The notes: generated by a model from the sequence alone, not told the origin. 37,352 nucleotides of DNA from Acidobacterium sp. (GCA_027315385.1 DAHUYD010000117.1:1-37352); one strand, 5' to 3'. Shown: positions 7,493 through 16,519, counted from the first letter of the stretch. Numbers and translations are program-made.

Positions 7493-8881
7493 ATGGCGAA
7501 TGCTGAGTCGGACGCGCTGGTCTTCTTCGGCGCCACGGGCGATCTGGCGTACAAGCAGATATTTCCGGCGCTGCAGGGACTGGTGCGCGACGAAGGGTTC
7601 AACGTGCCCATCATCGGAGTGGCCAAGGCGGGATGGACGCTGGATCAGCTAAAGGCGCGCGCGAAGGACAGCCTGGAGCAGCATGGCGGCGTGGACGCGG
7701 CAGCGTTCGAAAAACTGCTGGGTCTGCTGCGCTACGTGGATGGCGACTACAACGACGCGAACACGTTCAGTCAGCTTCGGGAACAACTGGCGCAGGCACA
7801 GCGGCCGCTGCATTACCTGGCCATTCCGCCCAGCCTGTTTGCGCCGGTGGCGGAGAACCTGGCGAAGTCGGGCAGCGCCGCCAACGCCCGCGTGGTCGTT
7901 GAAAAGCCCTTTGGGCGGGATCTTGAATCCGCGCAGGAACTCAGCCGCACGCTGCACCAGTACTTTGCCGAGGAAAATATCTTCCGGATCGACCACTACC
8001 TGGGCAAGGAGCCCGTGCAGAACATCCTGTACACGCGCTTCGCAAATCCGGTTTTCGAGCCGATCTGGAATCGCGAGCACATCCGGTGCATTCAGATCAC
8101 GATGGCGGAGGATTTCGGCGTCCAGGACCGCGGCAAGTTTTACGACGAAGTGGGCACGCTGCTGGACGTGGTGCAGAACCACATGCTGCAGGTGCTGGCG
8201 AATCTGACGATGGATCCGCCGACGGGCGAGGATCACGACGCGGTGCGGGATCGCAAGGCGGAACTGATGCGGGCGGTGCGGCCGCTGACGCCGTATAACG
8301 TTGTGCGGGGGCAATATGAGGGCTATCGGTCTGTGCCCGGCGTTGCCGCCAATTCAAAGGTAGAGACCTTCATCGCGGTGCGGCTGCACATCGACAGCTG
8401 GAGGTGGGCGGGAGTTCCCATTTACATTCGCGCCGGGAAGATGCTGCCGGTCACTTGTATGGAGGCGATGGTGGAGTTCAAGCGTCCGCCGAGGGAGACG
8501 TTCGGCGAACTGGTGCCGAATAATTCGGCGCACGTGCGCATGCGGCTGAGCCCCGATATCGCCATCGCGCTGGGCGTGCGGGTGAAGATTCCCGGCGAAC
8601 GGATGGCGGGGCGCGATGTGGAACTGGACCTGCACAGCCAGGCAGTGGAAGATATGCCGCCGTACGAACGGCTGCTGGGCGACGCATGGCGCGGGAATAC
8701 CGAGCTCTTCTCCCGCCAGGATCTGGTCGAGGCGCAGTGGCGCGTGGTCGAACCGATCCTCGGAGGCGTGACGCCGCTCTACTCTTACCACCCGGGGACG
8801 TGGGGGCCGGAAGAGGCAAACCAGCTGATCGGCAACGACGGCCCCTGGATCAATCCGACGGTGAGCGCGCCGGCGGGATGA
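7493..8881 (+). CDS. zwf: Glucose-6-phosphate 1-dehydrogenase
   Basis: A 462-residue enzyme that oxidises glucose-6-phosphate to 6-phosphogluconolactone with NADP+ (or NAD+), first step of the oxidative pentose phosphate pathway. Visible motifs are the nucleotide-binding GATGDLAYK (residues 13-21), EKPFG (137-141), the substrate signature RIDHYLGKE (165-173) and catalytic His about 230 in DVVQNH. The length is slightly below the usual 480-510. The canonical nucleotide-loop basic residue pattern (DLAKR) is altered to DLAYK. ATG at 7493 is preceded by GGGAGCGGAA. No gnd or pgl gene adjoins. MarC follows about 135 bp downstream and is probably independent. Confidence 0.93.
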   Translation: MANAESDALVFFGATGDLAYKQIFPALQGLVRDEGFNVPIIGVAKAGWTLDQLKARAKDSLEQHGGVDAAAFEKLLGLLRYVDGDYNDANTFSQLREQLAQAQRPLHYLAIPPSLFAPVAENLAKSGSAANARVVVEKPFGRDLESAQELSRTLHQYFAEENIFRIDHYLGKEPVQNILYTRFANPVFEPIWNREHIRCIQITMAEDFGVQDRGKFYDEVGTLLDVVQNHMLQVLANLTMDPPTGEDHDAVRDRKAELMRAVRPLTPYNVVRGQYEGYRSVPGVAANSKVETFIAVRLHIDSWRWAGVPIYIRAGKMLPVTCMEAMVEFKRPPRETFGELVPNNSAHVRMRLSPDIAIALGVRVKIPGERMAGRDVELDLHSQAVEDMPPYERLLGDAWRGNTELFSRQDLVEAQWRVVEPILGGVTPLYSYHPGTWGPEEANQLIGNDGPWINPTVSAPAG

Positions 8882-9016
8882 GGATTCGTACAATAGGAAC
8901 AGCACCAGGGATGCTTTGCCGTCTCGACTTAGGTTCCGGGGGGCATTCCCGCCTCGGGAGCCGTGTCAGGTTCTGAGGCGCCGAGGCTTGACTTCGCCGG
9001 TTTCGTTCGAGGCACG

Positions 9017-9685
9017 ATGGCAAGGTTCGCCCAGTTCTTCGCACTCTCCTTCTCCGCGCTGTTTCCGGTGATTAATCCCATCGGGTCGGCACTCATGTTT
9101 CTGGGCATCGTTGGGGTGACGGACGCGAAAGTCTACAAGACCCTGGCGCGCAAGATTGCCATCAGCACGGCGCTGTTTCTGCTCATCATCGACGCCGGCG
9201 GGGCGACGGTGCTGAAGCTGTTCGGCATCTCGCTGCCGGTGGTGCAACTGGCGGGCGGGCTGGTGCTGGCGGCGATGGGCTGGAGCCTGCTGAATCAGAA
9301 GGACGCCGCCGGCGCGCACGATCCTTCTCCAGCGGTGCCGGACACGTCGAGTTTGCAGAGAAAGATTTTCTATCCTTTCACGTTTCCTCTGACCGCGGGC
9401 CCCGCGACGCTGGTGGTGATGCTGACCCTGAGCGCGCACGCATCCCGGGGAAAGCTCATCCACATCGTCTTCGCGCAGGCAGGCGTGGTTTCCGGGATGG
9501 TCCTGATGTGCCTCACGGTCTTCATCGCGTATGCGTGGGCGCCGCGCATCACGGCGAAGATATCGCCCTCGACCGCGCACGGCATTCTGCGCGTGATCGC
9601 GTTTGTTCTGTTGTGCATCGGCGTGCAGATCGCCTGGAATGGCCTGAGCAGCCTGCTGAACACGCTGAGTCTGGGATCGGGATAG
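9017..9685 (+). CDS. MarC-family (UPF0056) integral membrane protein
   Basis: A 222-residue inner-membrane protein with six hydrophobic segments. MarC hallmarks are LSFSALFPVINPIGSALMF at the N-terminus, LAGGLVLAAMGWSLL in the third helix, and FPFTFPLTAGPATLV-like residues (here FYPFTFPLTAGPATLVVM) after the central loop. The loop between about residues 95 and 115 is polar. MarC proteins have no established substrate; the name comes from proximity to the mar locus in E. coli and a drug-resistance role was not upheld. ATG at 9017 has GAGG four bases upstream and starts at the first helix; an upstream GTG at 8963 would add 18 non-conserved residues. Confidence 0.85.
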   Translation: MARFAQFFALSFSALFPVINPIGSALMFLGIVGVTDAKVYKTLARKIAISTALFLLIIDAGGATVLKLFGISLPVVQLAGGLVLAAMGWSLLNQKDAAGAHDPSPAVPDTSSLQRKIFYPFTFPLTAGPATLVVMLTLSAHASRGKLIHIVFAQAGVVSGMVLMCLTVFIAYAWAPRITAKISPSTAHGILRVIAFVLLCIGVQIAWNGLSSLLNTLSLGSG

Positions 9686-9769
9686 GTCCGAAACCGCGGC
9701 ATTGTCATCGCATCCAGTCGCGCTCCTTTGCAATTCTCCTCGTCCGGCATCTAGGCTGGACAGGAGCGC

Positions 9770-10570
9770 ATGATGCTGAGGAACGATGCGAAGCCTCCCA
9801 TCCCCGAATTCTTCAAAACGCTCAGCAGCTCTGTAGCCGGAGCTCTGGTGCTCGATTACGACGGCACGCTTGCGCCTTTCCGCGTGGACCGGTTCGCCGC
9901 CGTGCCGTACCCAGGCGTCGCCGATCTGATTGCCCGCATCGCGTCGTCGGGCCGTACCCGCGTGGTCCTGGTGAGCGGCCGGCCGGCCGGGGAGGTCCGC
10001 GATCTGCTTGGAATAACACCATTTCCCGAGATCTGGGGACTCCACGGCAGGCAACGCATGCACCCCGACGGACGCTCTGAAGTACTGCCGATGAAAGATT
10101 CCGACCGGGAGACCCTCGAGCAGGCGGCGGCGTGGATCGAAGCGCAGGGTCTGGCCTCGCGGGCCGAGCTGAAGCCGGGCAGCGTGGCAGTCCACTGGCG
10201 GGGACTGGCGCCGGAAGCAGCGGCAGAGGTGAGGGAGCGGGTGTGGCCGGCGTTCAGCTTGCTTGCCGGCCGCGCGGGCATGGCGCTGCTGCATTTCGAC
10301 GGCGGCCTGGAGCTGCGCTGCGCTGAGCCCCACAAAGGGACGGCGGTGCGCATCCTTCGCAGCGAGCTGCCGCCGCAGGCGCCCTTTGCCTATCTCGGCG
10401 ACGATACTACCGATGAGGATGCATTCCGGGAGCTGCGTGGAACAGGCGCGCTGACTGTACTCGTGCGAGCGGAATGGAGAGACACCGCCGCGGAGGCGTG
10501 GCTGCGGCCGCCGGACGAGTTGCTGGAATTCCTGAATCGCTGGGTGAAAGGAACGGAAGTGGCCCGATGA
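9770..10570 (+). CDS. otsB: Trehalose-6-phosphate phosphatase
   Basis: A 266-residue HAD-superfamily phosphatase that removes phosphate from trehalose-6-phosphate. HAD motif I is LDYDGTLAPF (nucleophile Asp about 29, acid/base Asp about 31), motif II VLVSGR (about 66-71), motif III Lys about 189 in PHKG, and motif IV LGDDTTDEDAF (209-219), all intact. It is translationally coupled to otsA: its TGA overlaps the otsA ATG. Two adjacent ATGs (9770, 9773) follow AGGAG; the second has the better spacing (six bases). The order otsB then otsA means the phosphatase is made first. Trehalose would protect against osmotic and desiccation stress. Confidence 0.92.
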   Translation: MMLRNDAKPPIPEFFKTLSSSVAGALVLDYDGTLAPFRVDRFAAVPYPGVADLIARIASSGRTRVVLVSGRPAGEVRDLLGITPFPEIWGLHGRQRMHPDGRSEVLPMKDSDRETLEQAAAWIEAQGLASRAELKPGSVAVHWRGLAPEAAAEVRERVWPAFSLLAGRAGMALLHFDGGLELRCAEPHKGTAVRILRSELPPQAPFAYLGDDTTDEDAFRELRGTGALTVLVRAEWRDTAAEAWLRPPDELLEFLNRWVKGTEVAR

Positions 10571-12021
10571 AGACCAATAAGGGGAACACCGGGAAAATGA
10601 TCCTGGTCTCGAACCGGCTGCCCACCACGGTGGAGACAGGGCCGGACGGTCCGGTGATGAAACCAAGTTCCGGCGGCCTCGTGACGGCGCTGAAACCGGT
10701 CTTCAAGGCGCGCAAAGGCTATTGGATCGGCTGGCCCGGGGAAGGGCACGGCGATGAAATTGACGAGATGCTGGCTGGGAGCAACGCCGATTCGGCATGC
10801 CAGCTGATCCCCGTGGCGCTGACCCCCGGCGAGCGCAAGGGCTTCTACACCGGCTTTTCCAATGAGATAGTCTGGCCGCTGTTCCACGACCTGCAGGCGC
10901 GCTGCAACTTCGATCCCAGCTACTGGAAAGCCTACGTCAGCGTGAACCGCAAGTTCGCCGAGGTCACCGCCCGGGTCGCGGGCAACGACTCGGTAGTCTG
11001 GGTCCACGATTACCACCTGATGCTGGTGGGGGAGTTTCTGCGCGGCGACGGCGTCCGCTGCCGCCTGGGGTTCTTCCTGCATATTCCGTTTCCCCCGGTC
11101 GATATCTTCGAAAAACTGCCGTGGCGGACGCAGATTCTGCGCGCTCTGTTCCGGTTCGACGTCATCGGATTTCAGACGCCTCGCGACCAGCGCAACTTCC
11201 TGAGCTGCGTGCGCCGCTTCTTACCCGACGTCGAAATGCAGCGGGCGGACGAGGAAGTGCGCGCCCACTGCAATGGCCGCGTCACTCTTATCCGCAGCTT
11301 TCCCATCGGGATCGATTTCGACGAATTCAACACCCACGCCCAGCAGCCGGAGATCGCGGCCCGCGTCGCGGAGATTCGCGGCGATATGCGCGGCCGGCAG
11401 GTGATCCTCGGCGTCGACCGGCTGGATTACACCAAGGGCCTTCCCGAGCGCCTGCGCGCCTTCCAGCATCTGTTCGCCACCTACAAGAACCTGCGCCGTC
11501 AGGTTTCCCTGGTGCAGATCGTTGTCCCCAGCCGCGAGAACATCCCTAAATATCGCGAGCTGAAGGTGGAAACCGAAACCCTCATCAGCCAGATCAACGG
11601 ACAGTTCGGAGACCCCGGATGGATGCCGATTCATTACATCCACCGCTCCGTGGATCGGCCGGAACTGATCGCGCTGTACAGCGCGGCCGATATTGCCCTG
11701 ATCACGCCCATCAAGGACGGCATGAACCTGGTCGCCAAGGAATTCTGCGCTTCCCAGGTCGATGAGCACGGCGTCCTGATCCTCAGCGAGTTTGCCGGTT
11801 CGGCGGAGCAACTGAACAATGGCGCGGTTCTGGTGAATCCCTATGACTTCGGCGCGGTTGCGGAGGCGCTGCATCTTGCCTTCCGCATGGCGCCCGCCGA
11901 GCGCAAGCAGCGCATGCGCAAGATGCGGCGGCGTGTCCGGAATGCCAACGTGTTCCGCTGGTGCGACGATTTCTGTTCCTGCCTCGAGAACTCGCAGGGA
12001 AAAGCCGCAAAAGCCGCGTAG
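10567..12021 (+). CDS. otsA: Trehalose-6-phosphate synthase (GT20)
   Basis: A 484-residue glycosyltransferase that joins UDP- or GDP-glucose to glucose-6-phosphate. Visible signatures are ILVSNRLP at the N-terminus, SSGGLVTAL (acceptor loop), [36 protein letters not shown] (donor-phosphate Arg and Lys) and [17 protein letters not shown] (donor binding). The start is ATG 10567, inside the end of otsB (ATGA overlap); a longer in-frame reading to 10474 would overlap otsB and is not needed. The chain ends soon after the GT20 domain with no fused phosphatase, consistent with separate OtsB. The glucose-6-phosphate acceptor is also the substrate of the nearby Zwf, though shared regulation is not evident. 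Confidence 0.94.
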   Translation: MKTNKGNTGKMILVSNRLPTTVETGPDGPVMKPSSGGLVTALKPVFKARKGYWIGWPGEGHGDEIDEMLAGSNADSACQLIPVALTPGERKGFYTGFSNEIVWPLFHDLQARCNFDPSYWKAYVSVNRKFAEVTARVAGNDSVVWVHDYHLMLVGEFLRGDGVRCRLGFFLHIPFPPVDIFEKLPWRTQILRALFRFDVIGFQTPRDQRNFLSCVRRFLPDVEMQRADEEVRAHCNGRVTLIRSFPIGIDFDEFNTHAQQPEIAARVAEIRGDMRGRQVILGVDRLDYTKGLPERLRAFQHLFATYKNLRRQVSLVQIVVPSRENIPKYRELKVETETLISQINGQFGDPGWMPIHYIHRSVDRPELIALYSAADIALITPIKDGMNLVAKEFCASQVDEHGVLILSEFAGSAEQLNNGAVLVNPYDFGAVAEALHLAFRMAPAERKQRMRKMRRRVRNANVFRWCDDFCSCLENSQGKAAKAA

Positions 12022-12039
12022 TCCGGTCAAGTTCGCGGC

Positions 12040-12073
12040 AATAAGAAAAGGGGGATGGTTGCCCACCCCCCCT
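12040..12073 (-). terminator. Rho-independent terminator of the tadE-tadG transcript
   Basis: On the minus strand a G-rich arm and a C-rich arm (AGGGGGGGTGG / CCATCCCCCT) close a GCAA tetraloop with two G-U pairs, followed by TTTCTTATT. It begins about 20 bases after the stop of the TadG-like gene. On the plus strand there is no comparable T-run after otsA, though the stem could stop both convergent transcripts. Confidence 0.75.
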
Positions 12074-12094
12074 GTTTGGAAGTTGAAGCTCCGA

Positions 12095-13930
12095 TCAGTT
12101 GCACGCCGACGTATTGCTGGCGGTGCATCCTCCCGGCGTTTGCATTACTTTCGACGCCGACAGGGTCGATGCGATGTCCTGGAAGATATTGGGGATGTTG
12201 GTGACTCCGTTGCTCGAGGTGCAGCTCGTGTCGGCGCTGCCGTTGGCCGTGTCCAGGTAATCGGAGTAGAAGTCGGCGTCCTGTTGGCTGGGCATTGTGG
12301 TGTACGACGAGGCCATCTGCCGCATGGTGTCGCACGGAGTGAGAGATTCGCCGGGGCACGTGGTGCCGGCCTCCGAGCCGAAAGCGACGCTGAAGACAGT
12401 TGTTTTGACGGGATTGCTGCTGCTCTGCGTGGTCGGCCAGGTGCCGTTGGTTGCCGCGTCCGCCGCCGTGATCGCCTGCTGGCACAAGTTGTTGTACGAC
12501 GGGAAGATTCCGGACCCACTCTGGTTGGGGGTCAGCGAGCTGACCGGCTCATTCGTCCACCCATTACACGTCGGGTTCCAACGGGGCCCTGAATATCCTC
12601 CCGTACACACCGGCTGGGTGGTGGTCGTCATGCCGCCCAGCATGGTGTTGGTCGCGTTCGCGTCGCCGTCGCTGAGGATCACGATCACATTGCTGGTCTG
12701 CGTAGGCAGCGCGGTGCTGCCAGACGGCGGACTTAACCGGGACTGGTATTGGCTGTAGAGATCGCTCTGTGCCTGGTAGACGATGCCGGCGTAATAGGTG
12801 TCAGCGCCGCCCGAAGCCTGGATGCCGCCCCAGTCGCCCGCGTTACCGTTACCGTAATAGGGGCTCTGGTAGTAGGTGTCCTGAAGAACGTAGGGGCAGA
12901 CGGGCGTGCTGGCTCCTCCCACCGCGGTGACCAGGCTCGAACTGCCGTTCAGGGAAGAGGTCGCGTCCGAGGTCCTGTAGTCGTGACTGAAGCCGACGAG
13001 CTGATAGATGGGCGGGTTAGGAGTGTAAGCGCTGCCTGAAAAGCTGCTGCCGGGAAAGTTGTAGTAAACGGTCGTGTCGTTCTCGCCGAATCCGCCGTCG
13101 TTGGAATACACCGCGTTCGCGGCCTGAATGACCGCCTTGCAGTTGATGTCGTCGCTGACCGCCTGAGCGTTGCTGAGTCCGGGAAAGGCGTACAGAGCCA
13201 CTTCGTCCAGGGGAGCCGTGCCCGAGGAGCAGCTTCCGCCGCCGGAGCAGGGTGTGAGCTTCGCTAAAAACTGCTGGACGCCGTACAGCGCGCAGGCGAA
13301 GGCGGCCTCAGAGTTATTGCAGCCGTCGCTGCCGGTATCGACGGTATTCATGGAGCCGGAGGCGTCGAGGAGGACGGCGACGTTGTACGGGTTGCGGGCC
13401 GCGCCCTTCCATGCGGCTGTCTGCGACTGAGAGAAAGTCAGGCTGTTGATGCCGACAATCTTCATGAAAATCGTCTGCATCGTCACCGTCTGCGTCACCA
13501 CAAGTGCGTTCACACTGCCGGAACCCATGTTCGTACAGGTGATATTCAGCTTGCTGGCGACAAAGCTCGAGCAGTACCCGGTCGCCGCGGTCGTCACCTG
13601 GCCGAGGAGCGTGGAGGAGTTGCTCTCATTGGACGTACAGCCGGTTTTGATACCGCTTCCCGTGGGCGGGGCGGTACAGGCGCTGTAGTTCATGGCAACG
13701 GTGGTGTAATCGCTGTTGGGCATTTCGTTGGCGCCCGCCAGCGCAGCGGCAACGGTGGTGGTTCTCAGCTCATTGTTCACGACCATGGCGCGGCCGATGT
13801 CGATCACAAAGCCGGCCAGGGCCAGCATGGCGATGAGCATAAAGGAAAATACAATGATCGTTTGCCCGTTCTCTTCGCGAACGAAGCTCTTCGTGAGTCT
13901 TGCAGCCAGGCAGTGAAGTCTGTCTTGCAT
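12095..13930 (-). CDS. TadG-like pilus-assembly protein with von Willebrand A domain
   Basis: A 611-residue secreted/membrane protein. Residues 20-65 form the TadE/TadG-type N-terminal module (ENGQTIIVFSFMLIAMLALAGFVIDIGRAMVV) with one transmembrane helix and the conserved IDIGR turn. A VWA domain begins at VAVLLDASGSM; the MIDAS residues DxSxS are at about 189-193, and VIVILSDGDAN gives the later metal-site strand. Long Ser/Thr/Gly/Asn-rich inserts and more than a dozen Cys residues suggest an extracellular, disulfide-linked part. TadG proteins help assemble Flp pili and may be minor pilus components. ATG at 13930 has GGAG seven bases upstream. It follows the TadE gene by 22 bp and ends in a good terminator, so the two form an operon opposite to the main tad genes. 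Confidence 0.8.
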   Translation of the reverse strand: MQDRLHCLAARLTKSFVREENGQTIIVFSFMLIAMLALAGFVIDIGRAMVVNNELRTTTVAAALAGANEMPNSDYTTVAMNYSACTAPPTGSGIKTGCTSNESNSSTLLGQVTTAATGYCSSFVASKLNITCTNMGSGSVNALVVTQTVTMQTIFMKIVGINSLTFSQSQTAAWKGAARNPYNVAVLLDASGSMNTVDTGSDGCNNSEAAFACALYGVQQFLAKLTPCSGGGSCSSGTAPLDEVALYAFPGLSNAQAVSDDINCKAVIQAANAVYSNDGGFGENDTTVYYNFPGSSFSGSAYTPNPPIYQLVGFSHDYRTSDATSSLNGSSSLVTAVGGASTPVCPYVLQDTYYQSPYYGNGNAGDWGGIQASGGADTYYAGIVYQAQSDLYSQYQSRLSPPSGSTALPTQTSNVIVILSDGDANATNTMLGGMTTTTQPVCTGGYSGPRWNPTCNGWTNEPVSSLTPNQSGSGIFPSYNNLCQQAITAADAATNGTWPTTQSSSNPVKTTVFSVAFGSEAGTTCPGESLTPCDTMRQMASSYTTMPSQQDADFYSDYLDTANGSADTSCTSSNGVTNIPNIFQDIASTLSASKVMQTPGGCTASNTSACN

Positions 13931-13952
13931 TGGGATTCTCCGGGAACTCTGT

Positions 13953-14465
13953 TTACTCGATGACCTGCTCGATGGTGGAGGTCAGGGTATAGCTCTTGGT
14001 TCCAAAATTGATAAAGCTCGCTGTATAGGGATAGCTGACAGTCAGCGTCACAGTCTGGCCTTCGACCAGTGCGGCAGAGGAGCAGTTCGTCGCGGTGGAA
14101 AAACTCGACGCTCCCGTCGTCGATGGAATCGCGGACTGCCCCGAAAGCGTCATGGAAAAGATCACGCTGGTCGAGTCCAGATCCGGGGCGGCGTTGGTGA
14201 ACGTGGTCCCGGCGATTTCGCAGGGGTTATTCGTGCTCGTGGTCTGGCCGCGGCTGATTGCCACCTCCTGGGCCGCAAGCTCGGTGGCGTTGCTGAGAAC
14301 CAGTTGCTTGTTCAGCGCGATGCCGAAGATCAGCATGCCGAGCGCGAGCAGGAGGACCAGAGGCGCCACCAGGGCAAACTCCAGCAGTGCCTGCCCGGAG
14401 CAGTCGTCCTTCTCCAGCAGCTGCCAGATTGCAGCCAGCCAGCGACTGAACCCTAAAAGTCTCAT
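13953..14465 (-). CDS. TadE-like pseudopilin
   Basis: A 170-residue protein with the TadE-family signature near residues 22-45 (CSGQALLEFALVAPLVLLLALGMLIFGIALN): a Gly before the cleavage point for prepilin peptidase, Glu at about position +5/+6, and one hydrophobic helix. The remaining part is a small beta-rich periplasmic domain with two or three Cys. TadE and TadF pseudopilins are processed by TadV-type peptidase, here probably the CpaA/TadV encoded at 17565. ATG at 14465 has GGAG eight bases upstream. First gene of the tadE-tadG operon. No separate TadF gene is seen in the window. Confidence 0.82.
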   Translation of the reverse strand: MRLLGFSRWLAAIWQLLEKDDCSGQALLEFALVAPLVLLLALGMLIFGIALNKQLVLSNATELAAQEVAISRGQTTSTNNPCEIAGTTFTNAAPDLDSTSVIFSMTLSGQSAIPSTTGASSFSTATNCSSAALVEGQTVTLTVSYPYTASFINFGTKSYTLTSTIEQVIE

Positions 14466-14709
14466 GGTCTCGTCTCCGCCGCGGACGGCGTATTGCCTGC
14501 CGTATCTCAGGCCATCCGGAATGGGGGGAATATGTCTGCTTACGAGCGTAGTTCAGCCCCATTCAGTGGCAATGGCTCGTTAGAGGGATGCCGAACCCCA
14601 TCGGTAACACCTGCACAAATTACTGCGATGTCCGGGCGGCTTTCGGACTGTCTTCAGCGGCCTTGCCAACCGGCGGCGCGGAACGAGAGGCCAGGCGGGC
14701 CGGCCCCAT

Positions 14710-16167
14710 TCAAGCGGCAACGCGCCGGACGAAGACGGCGGCCACCTTATCCTGATACACAAGCTGAAAATGAGGGTCGAGGCGAAGGAGCTGGGTCAGC
14801 GCGGCCCGCACCGGCGCGATGACGAGGCGGGCAGACCGCAGGCCCGGATCCGCGTCCCAGTCCGGTCCGCCGCCCCAGGTCGCCATCGAGCGGGTGATGC
14901 TCGAGTCGCCGTAAAGACCGGCCCGCCCGTCGATGGTCACGGGCTGGCCCAGATGCCAGATCAGGTATCCGCCCCAGTTATAGTCGTTAAACAAGGGGCC
15001 CGGATAGTGCCGCTCCCTGACCAGTTCCACCGCCTTTACGGGCATCTCCGCAGCCTGCATCGTGCGAAGCCGCGCGTTGGTCACATGAAGCGCGAAAAAA
15101 CCGGCCACGAAGACAGCGGCCGTTGACGCCAGCGTGACGGCAGGCGTCCACCGGTCTGATTCCTCGGCCTCCTGAGCGCCCGGTTCCAGATTCCGGGCGA
15201 TCAGGGCGGCGGCCACAATGGCCAAAATCCAGGCATCGCGCCCCGAGCGGAACGACAGAACCGCCGACATGGCGAGCAGAAGGGTCTCAAAAGGTGCCGG
15301 ACGCCGTTGGCGGAACAGCACCGCGGTTGCCGCCAGGGCGAGGAAGAGGAGCAGATAATCGCCGATGGAGCGGAAGGCCGGCGCATGCATCTCGCCGACA
15401 GTGTTCAGGACCCCGGGCTGCGAGCCCATGATCCAGGCATCGCGGTAAATGCCGATCCCGTAAGGATTGAGCAGGGGAGCGGCGATACAGGCGGCGAGGA
15501 TCAACCACAGGGATCCGGCTGTTTCAGGGTGGTCTCCCCATCGGGCGAGGCGCGCCAGGAGCGGTTCGCAGGCCGCGATGCCCAGTATCAGGAGCCCGTC
15601 GATGAACTGGATGTGCAGATTCCCCCACAGAGCGAAGAGAGGCGGCAGCCACAGGAGAATACGGGGCCTGCGCTCGCGCCGGAACTCCATCAGGACGTCC
15701 AGCTCGATGGCAAAGAACAGAATGGTGAAGAGCCAGGGCCGGGGCGTGAAATCTCGTGCGATGCACAGCAGCGCGCCCAGCGTGATGGCTCCGCTCCTGA
15801 TCAAATCCGGCTGCGGGCGGCTCACCAGGCGATAGACGGCGGCCGTGATGGCGGTGACGAGCGCCGCCGTGTACAGCACCAGCCCCTTGAGCTGGAACCA
15901 GTTGTAAAGCTTGAGCAGGATGAGGTCGAAGAGCCAGCTATAGTCCTGCCAGGGCCTCCCCGCGTCCGTTCGTGAAAAGGGATCGAAGTGGGGGAAGGCG
16001 TGATGCTGGAGGATCCAGGCGCCGCTTTGCAGTTGCCAGCCCACGTCGGGGTCCACCGCGCACGAGCCCAGGCCGCGAAAGCACATTAGGGCCGGGGCTG
16101 CGAGCAGAAGGCCGAGGACCGCGGCGCGCGCGGCCCGATCCTGCCAGCCTCGAATCCGATCCTGCAC
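14710..16167 (-). CDS. Polytopic membrane protein, possible GT-C-type glycosyltransferase; function unknown
   Basis: About 485 residues with roughly ten to eleven hydrophobic helices and a C-terminal soluble domain of about 110 residues. Near the first helix is DPDVGWQLQSGAWIL, and before the second DPFSRTDAGRPWQDYSWLFD: acidic loop motifs of the kind seen in GT-C enzymes that use lipid-linked sugars. The soluble part contains GPLFNDYNWGGYLIWHLG and TIDGRAGLYG, segments I recognise from uncharacterised membrane proteins of Acidobacteria and Planctomycetes. GTG at 16167 is chosen for its GAGG site and position just before the first helix; the frame remains open to 16299 with Pro/Gly-rich sequence that looks non-coding. 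It lies upstream of tadE with a 244-bp gap, so co-transcription is uncertain. It may modify pilus or surface material by context only. Confidence 0.6.
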   Translation of the reverse strand: MQDRIRGWQDRAARAAVLGLLLAAPALMCFRGLGSCAVDPDVGWQLQSGAWILQHHAFPHFDPFSRTDAGRPWQDYSWLFDLILLKLYNWFQLKGLVLYTAALVTAITAAVYRLVSRPQPDLIRSGAITLGALLCIARDFTPRPWLFTILFFAIELDVLMEFRRERRPRILLWLPPLFALWGNLHIQFIDGLLILGIAACEPLLARLARWGDHPETAGSLWLILAACIAAPLLNPYGIGIYRDAWIMGSQPGVLNTVGEMHAPAFRSIGDYLLLFLALAATAVLFRQRRPAPFETLLLAMSAVLSFRSGRDAWILAIVAAALIARNLEPGAQEAEESDRWTPAVTLASTAAVFVAGFFALHVTNARLRTMQAAEMPVKAVELVRERHYPGPLFNDYNWGGYLIWHLGQPVTIDGRAGLYGDSSITRSMATWGGGPDWDADPGLRSARLVIAPVRAALTQLLRLDPHFQLVYQDKVAAVFVRRVAA

Positions 16168-16372
16168 CAGTCCCTCGTCTTCCCGAAGCCCCGGCAAGCT
16201 CCCAGTCTGTCCTCCGGCAAACGGGCTGGATGGGTTGCGGGGAAATCCATACAAACTATATCGCGAGCCGCCCAGTCGCCCGGGCCGCAGGCATAGCACG
16301 GATGGGTCATTGAGACCCAGTGAAGCCGGCTCCTATCCTTTCCTTGACGATGAATGCCGCGCTCATAGGCAG

Positions 16373-16519
16373 AGAGGTCAGTGGTGCCGACCTTTCAAAC
16401 CAGTTCAGCTCGACCGGCAGCCACATAGAAGCCGGTGCGATTTCCAATAGAAAAGGCCCGGCGAAGTACCGGGTCATGCCCCTCCTGGCAGGGGCCCTGT
16501 CCCGAAAGAGGCAATCTCT
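16373..16519 (+). ncRNA. Multi-hairpin putative structured leader upstream of flp
   Basis: Five consecutive inverted repeats occupy this stretch: AGAGGTC/GACCTTT (16373-16379 with 16389-16395, one G-U pair), ACCGGC/GCCGGT (16413-16418 with 16431-16436), GGCCCGG/CCGGGTC (16455-16461 with 16469-16475, one G-U), GCCCCT/AGGGGC (16478-16483 with 16490-16495) and AGAG/CTCT (16507-16510 with 16516-16519). I compared it by eye with the c-di-GMP-I (GEMM) consensus, the expected candidate for a pilus operon, and the conserved segments are absent. It may be a novel cis-regulatory RNA, a small RNA or chance GC-rich pairing. It lies 130-270 bases before the flp start. Confidence 0.35.
16446..16475 (-). 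terminator. Minus-strand terminator-like hairpin in the flp leader
   Basis: Read on the minus strand, GACCCGG-TACTTCG-CCGGGCC is followed at once by TTTTCTATT, the form of a Rho-independent terminator. There is no minus-strand gene upstream for it to serve. It would stop antisense transcription coming from the tad operon, or end an antisense small RNA, before the leftward membrane-protein gene. Confidence 0.4.

Noticed and set aside
8966..10666. 566-codon minus-strand frame opposite marC and otsB
   Set aside because: It covers two well-supported genes on the other strand and its translation is His/Arg/Gln-rich, typical for antisense of GC-rich genes.
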